A stretch of DNA of 64,000 bases from Paramagnetospirillum magnetotacticum MS-1 (GTDB lineage Bacteria; Pseudomonadota; Alphaproteobacteria; Rhodospirillales; Magnetospirillaceae): contig NZ_JXSL01000009.1 of NCBI RefSeq assembly GCF_000829825.1, positions 124,001 through 188,000 of the forward strand, written 5' to 3'. Below are positions 60,101 through 63,100 of this stretch, piece by piece. The notes under the pieces are model-generated. The model made no database searches. It was not told the DNA's origin and saw only the letters and a program-made list of their open reading frames with translations. A program made the translations under genes and the position numbers. How positions within the stretch are numbered: the first letter of the stretch is position 1; every line of letters begins with the position of its first letter.

Positions 60101-63100
60101 GGTGAGCCAGAGGCGGCCACCATCAGCGTCTCGACGCCGCTCACATGGGCGAAAGCGGAATCCACCACCACGCCGCCAGAGGTGAAGTTCAGGACCAGGG
60201 TATCGCTGCCCGCCCCGCCATTGATGGTATCGGCGCTGGTGAAATCGGACAGGCGGAAGGTGTCGTTACCCGAGCCGCCGGTCAGGATGTCCGAACCCGC
60301 CCCACCATCCAGGGTAATGCCAACGGTGTTGCCCGCGGCGGAGATCGTGTCGTCGCCCAGCCCGCCAATCACAGAATCGATGCCGTTGCCGACATTGATG
60401 GTGTCGTTGCCGCTGCCGCCCATCACCGAGAAGGGGGAGCCGGACGAGGCAATAAGACTCAGTGTCTTGGCATCGCTGAAGCGCACTTCCTCGACACCAT
60501 GCATGGACAGCCCCGACCCGGACGTGGGGCCGGTGACGAAGAAGCCGGATCCGCCGCCGGAGATGGTCCCCGCGGCTGCGGTGCTCTGCACCACCGCCAC
60601 GTCATGACCGGAACCACCATACATATCCGTCGCGCCGCTGCCAGCGATCAGGGTCACCCCATTGCTGTCCTGGGTGGCGTCAAAGGCGATCGTGCCCGTA
60701 ATGGCGCTGGCATCGACCACGCTGACCCCGGCCTTCATGGCATTGGCGCCGAGATTGCCAAAATATCCACCACCGGTGATCTTGAGGGTCTGGACGCCGT
60801 AGACGTTGGTCAACGCCGTATCATCCACATACAAACCGCCCGTGGCGGCCATCAGCGAAATGGTGTTCAGACCTCCGCTGGCCAGGATCGAATCGAAGGA
60901 ATCCAACAGGCCGGGACCGAACTGGAAGACATGATTGCCGCCGACGGCATTGATCACGTCATTGCCGCCTCCCGCCACCACCGTATCGATCCCGGCGCCG
61001 ATATTCAGGCTGTCATTGCCTGAACTGGCGATCACGGTGGCGCCGCCACCGGTGACCGTCACCGAACCGCCGTCGTTGAACTGGATGTTCAGCGTGCCGC
61101 CGGTAAAGGTATCGGCGATGCCGCCACGGCCCATCATGGCCAGCGACGTGGTTCCGCCCGAGGCGGTGAAGTAGACCCCCGATTCGGTCCAGTTCTCCAT
61201 GATGGAGGACGTGCCCGAATTTCCGTGGAAAACATCACTGCCCGAACCGGTCATGAAGGAGATGGAACCCGACGCCGTCGCGGCCTCCACCGTCACGCCC
61301 GCCGTGGTCATGCCCGCATCCACGGTGGTGATGCCCGCACCTGCGGTGAGTGAATTTAGAATGACCGTCTGCGACGAGGCCGAGGCATTGAGCCTCAAGG
61401 TCTCGACCCCGGTCACATGGGCAAAGGCCGCCGCGTTGCTCAGCGTTCCCGAGGTGAAGTCGTCGAAGCCGATGCTGTCGATGGCGGCTCCGCCGGTCAC
61501 CGTAGCGCCATCGGTGGTGCTGACATGGAAGTTGGTGCTGGCGCTGCCCGCCACCAGGACGTCGGCCCCGCCGCCGCCTGTGATGTCGTAATAGGCCGCC
61601 GTATCGCCACCCTTGATATGGTCGGCGAAGCTGGAGCCGCGCACGCCGGAGACAGCCCCAAGGCTGTCGGTCCCGGTGGTCAGGGTGCCGTTGACGTAAT
61701 AGCTCTCCAATGCCGAGCCCGAGGACGCACCGAAATAGATGCCCGTGCTCAGATTGACGCTAACGCCCGCCCCCGCATGCTTGTAGCTGGCGACGGTGAA
61801 ACCACCACCCCCCATCAAAGTGTCGTTGCCCGCGCCGCCTTCCAGGACCGACTGACCGCTGGCCGCGCCATAGAGAATGTCGGCGGCGTTGGATCCTTCC
61901 AACTCGGATATATTGGTGATCGTATCGTGATAGGTGCTTGCACCATTGGTGATGGTGGCCATGCCGCTGGCCAGAGAGGCCGTCACCGGACCGGAATTGT
62001 AGGCAAAGCTGACCTTGCCGCCGGAAGAGCTGTCGCCGATGATGGTCTGGTCAGCCCCGCCCACATAGAACACATCGTGGCCGCCGCCGCCGTTCAGCGT
62101 GGCCTCGCCCAGATTGCCCAGAACGATCTCGTCCGCCGAGGTGCCGGTCAGGCTGGTGGGCAAGCTGACGCTTGTGGAAAGCGAGGCATAGGCGCCCAGC
62201 GTGGCCGTATGGCCGTTGCCGGTGGCATCGGCCACGGTGGTGCCGCTGCCTTCATTGAACCGCCAGTCGGCCACCAGACCGGTGGAATTGGCCGCCGGGG
62301 CCGAGGCGTAATTGGCGGAAACCTCGGACCCGCTCAGCGCCTTGTTCCACAGCCGGACTTCGTCCATCTGGCCCGCGAAGGTGTTATAGGCGGAACCCGT
62401 CTGCTGACCGAGATACAGCGACTCGCTGTTGTTATTGATCACCGCCGTGTTGATGGTATTGGACAGGGTGCCGTTGATGTAGAAGCTGGTGGTGTTGGCG
62501 GTCTTGTCGACCACCACGGCGATGTGGGTCCAGGTATTGCCATCGGCCACCACCGTGCCCGTGGACTTGATGGTATTGCCCTGAGAGCCATCCACCCAGT
62601 ATTCCACATGGCCGCCTTCCAGGCCGATGGCGTAGCCGTAGGAGCCCTTCATCAGGATCTGATTATTGGAAGCCGCGCTGGGCTTGATCCATGCCTCGAT
62701 GGACACGTAGTTGCCCATGTTCAGGTCGGTGGAATGGGCCACCGACATTTCCTGATGGCCGTCGCCCGTGGTGAAATTGGCAACGCCCGAATGGACGCCA
62801 CCCGAGGTCCCCACCGCGCCGACGATCTTGGTGGTGGGATTGTTGGCCGAGCCGGTAAGGATGTGATCGATTCCGGCGCCCGATCCCGCGAACTGGTTCT
62901 TGACCACCACTTCGCCGCCGCCCGCCACCGGGCTGAGATCGATGACCAGATCGTCGCCCACCTGACGGGCGCCCTTCAGCCCCGCTTCGGTGACAAGAGA
63001 ACCATCCAGCACATTGGTGCCAGCACTGTCGATGAGGGTCAGGGTTCCCGAAGTGGACGCTGCGGCCACATAGGTGTCGTTGCCGCTGCTGCCGATCACC

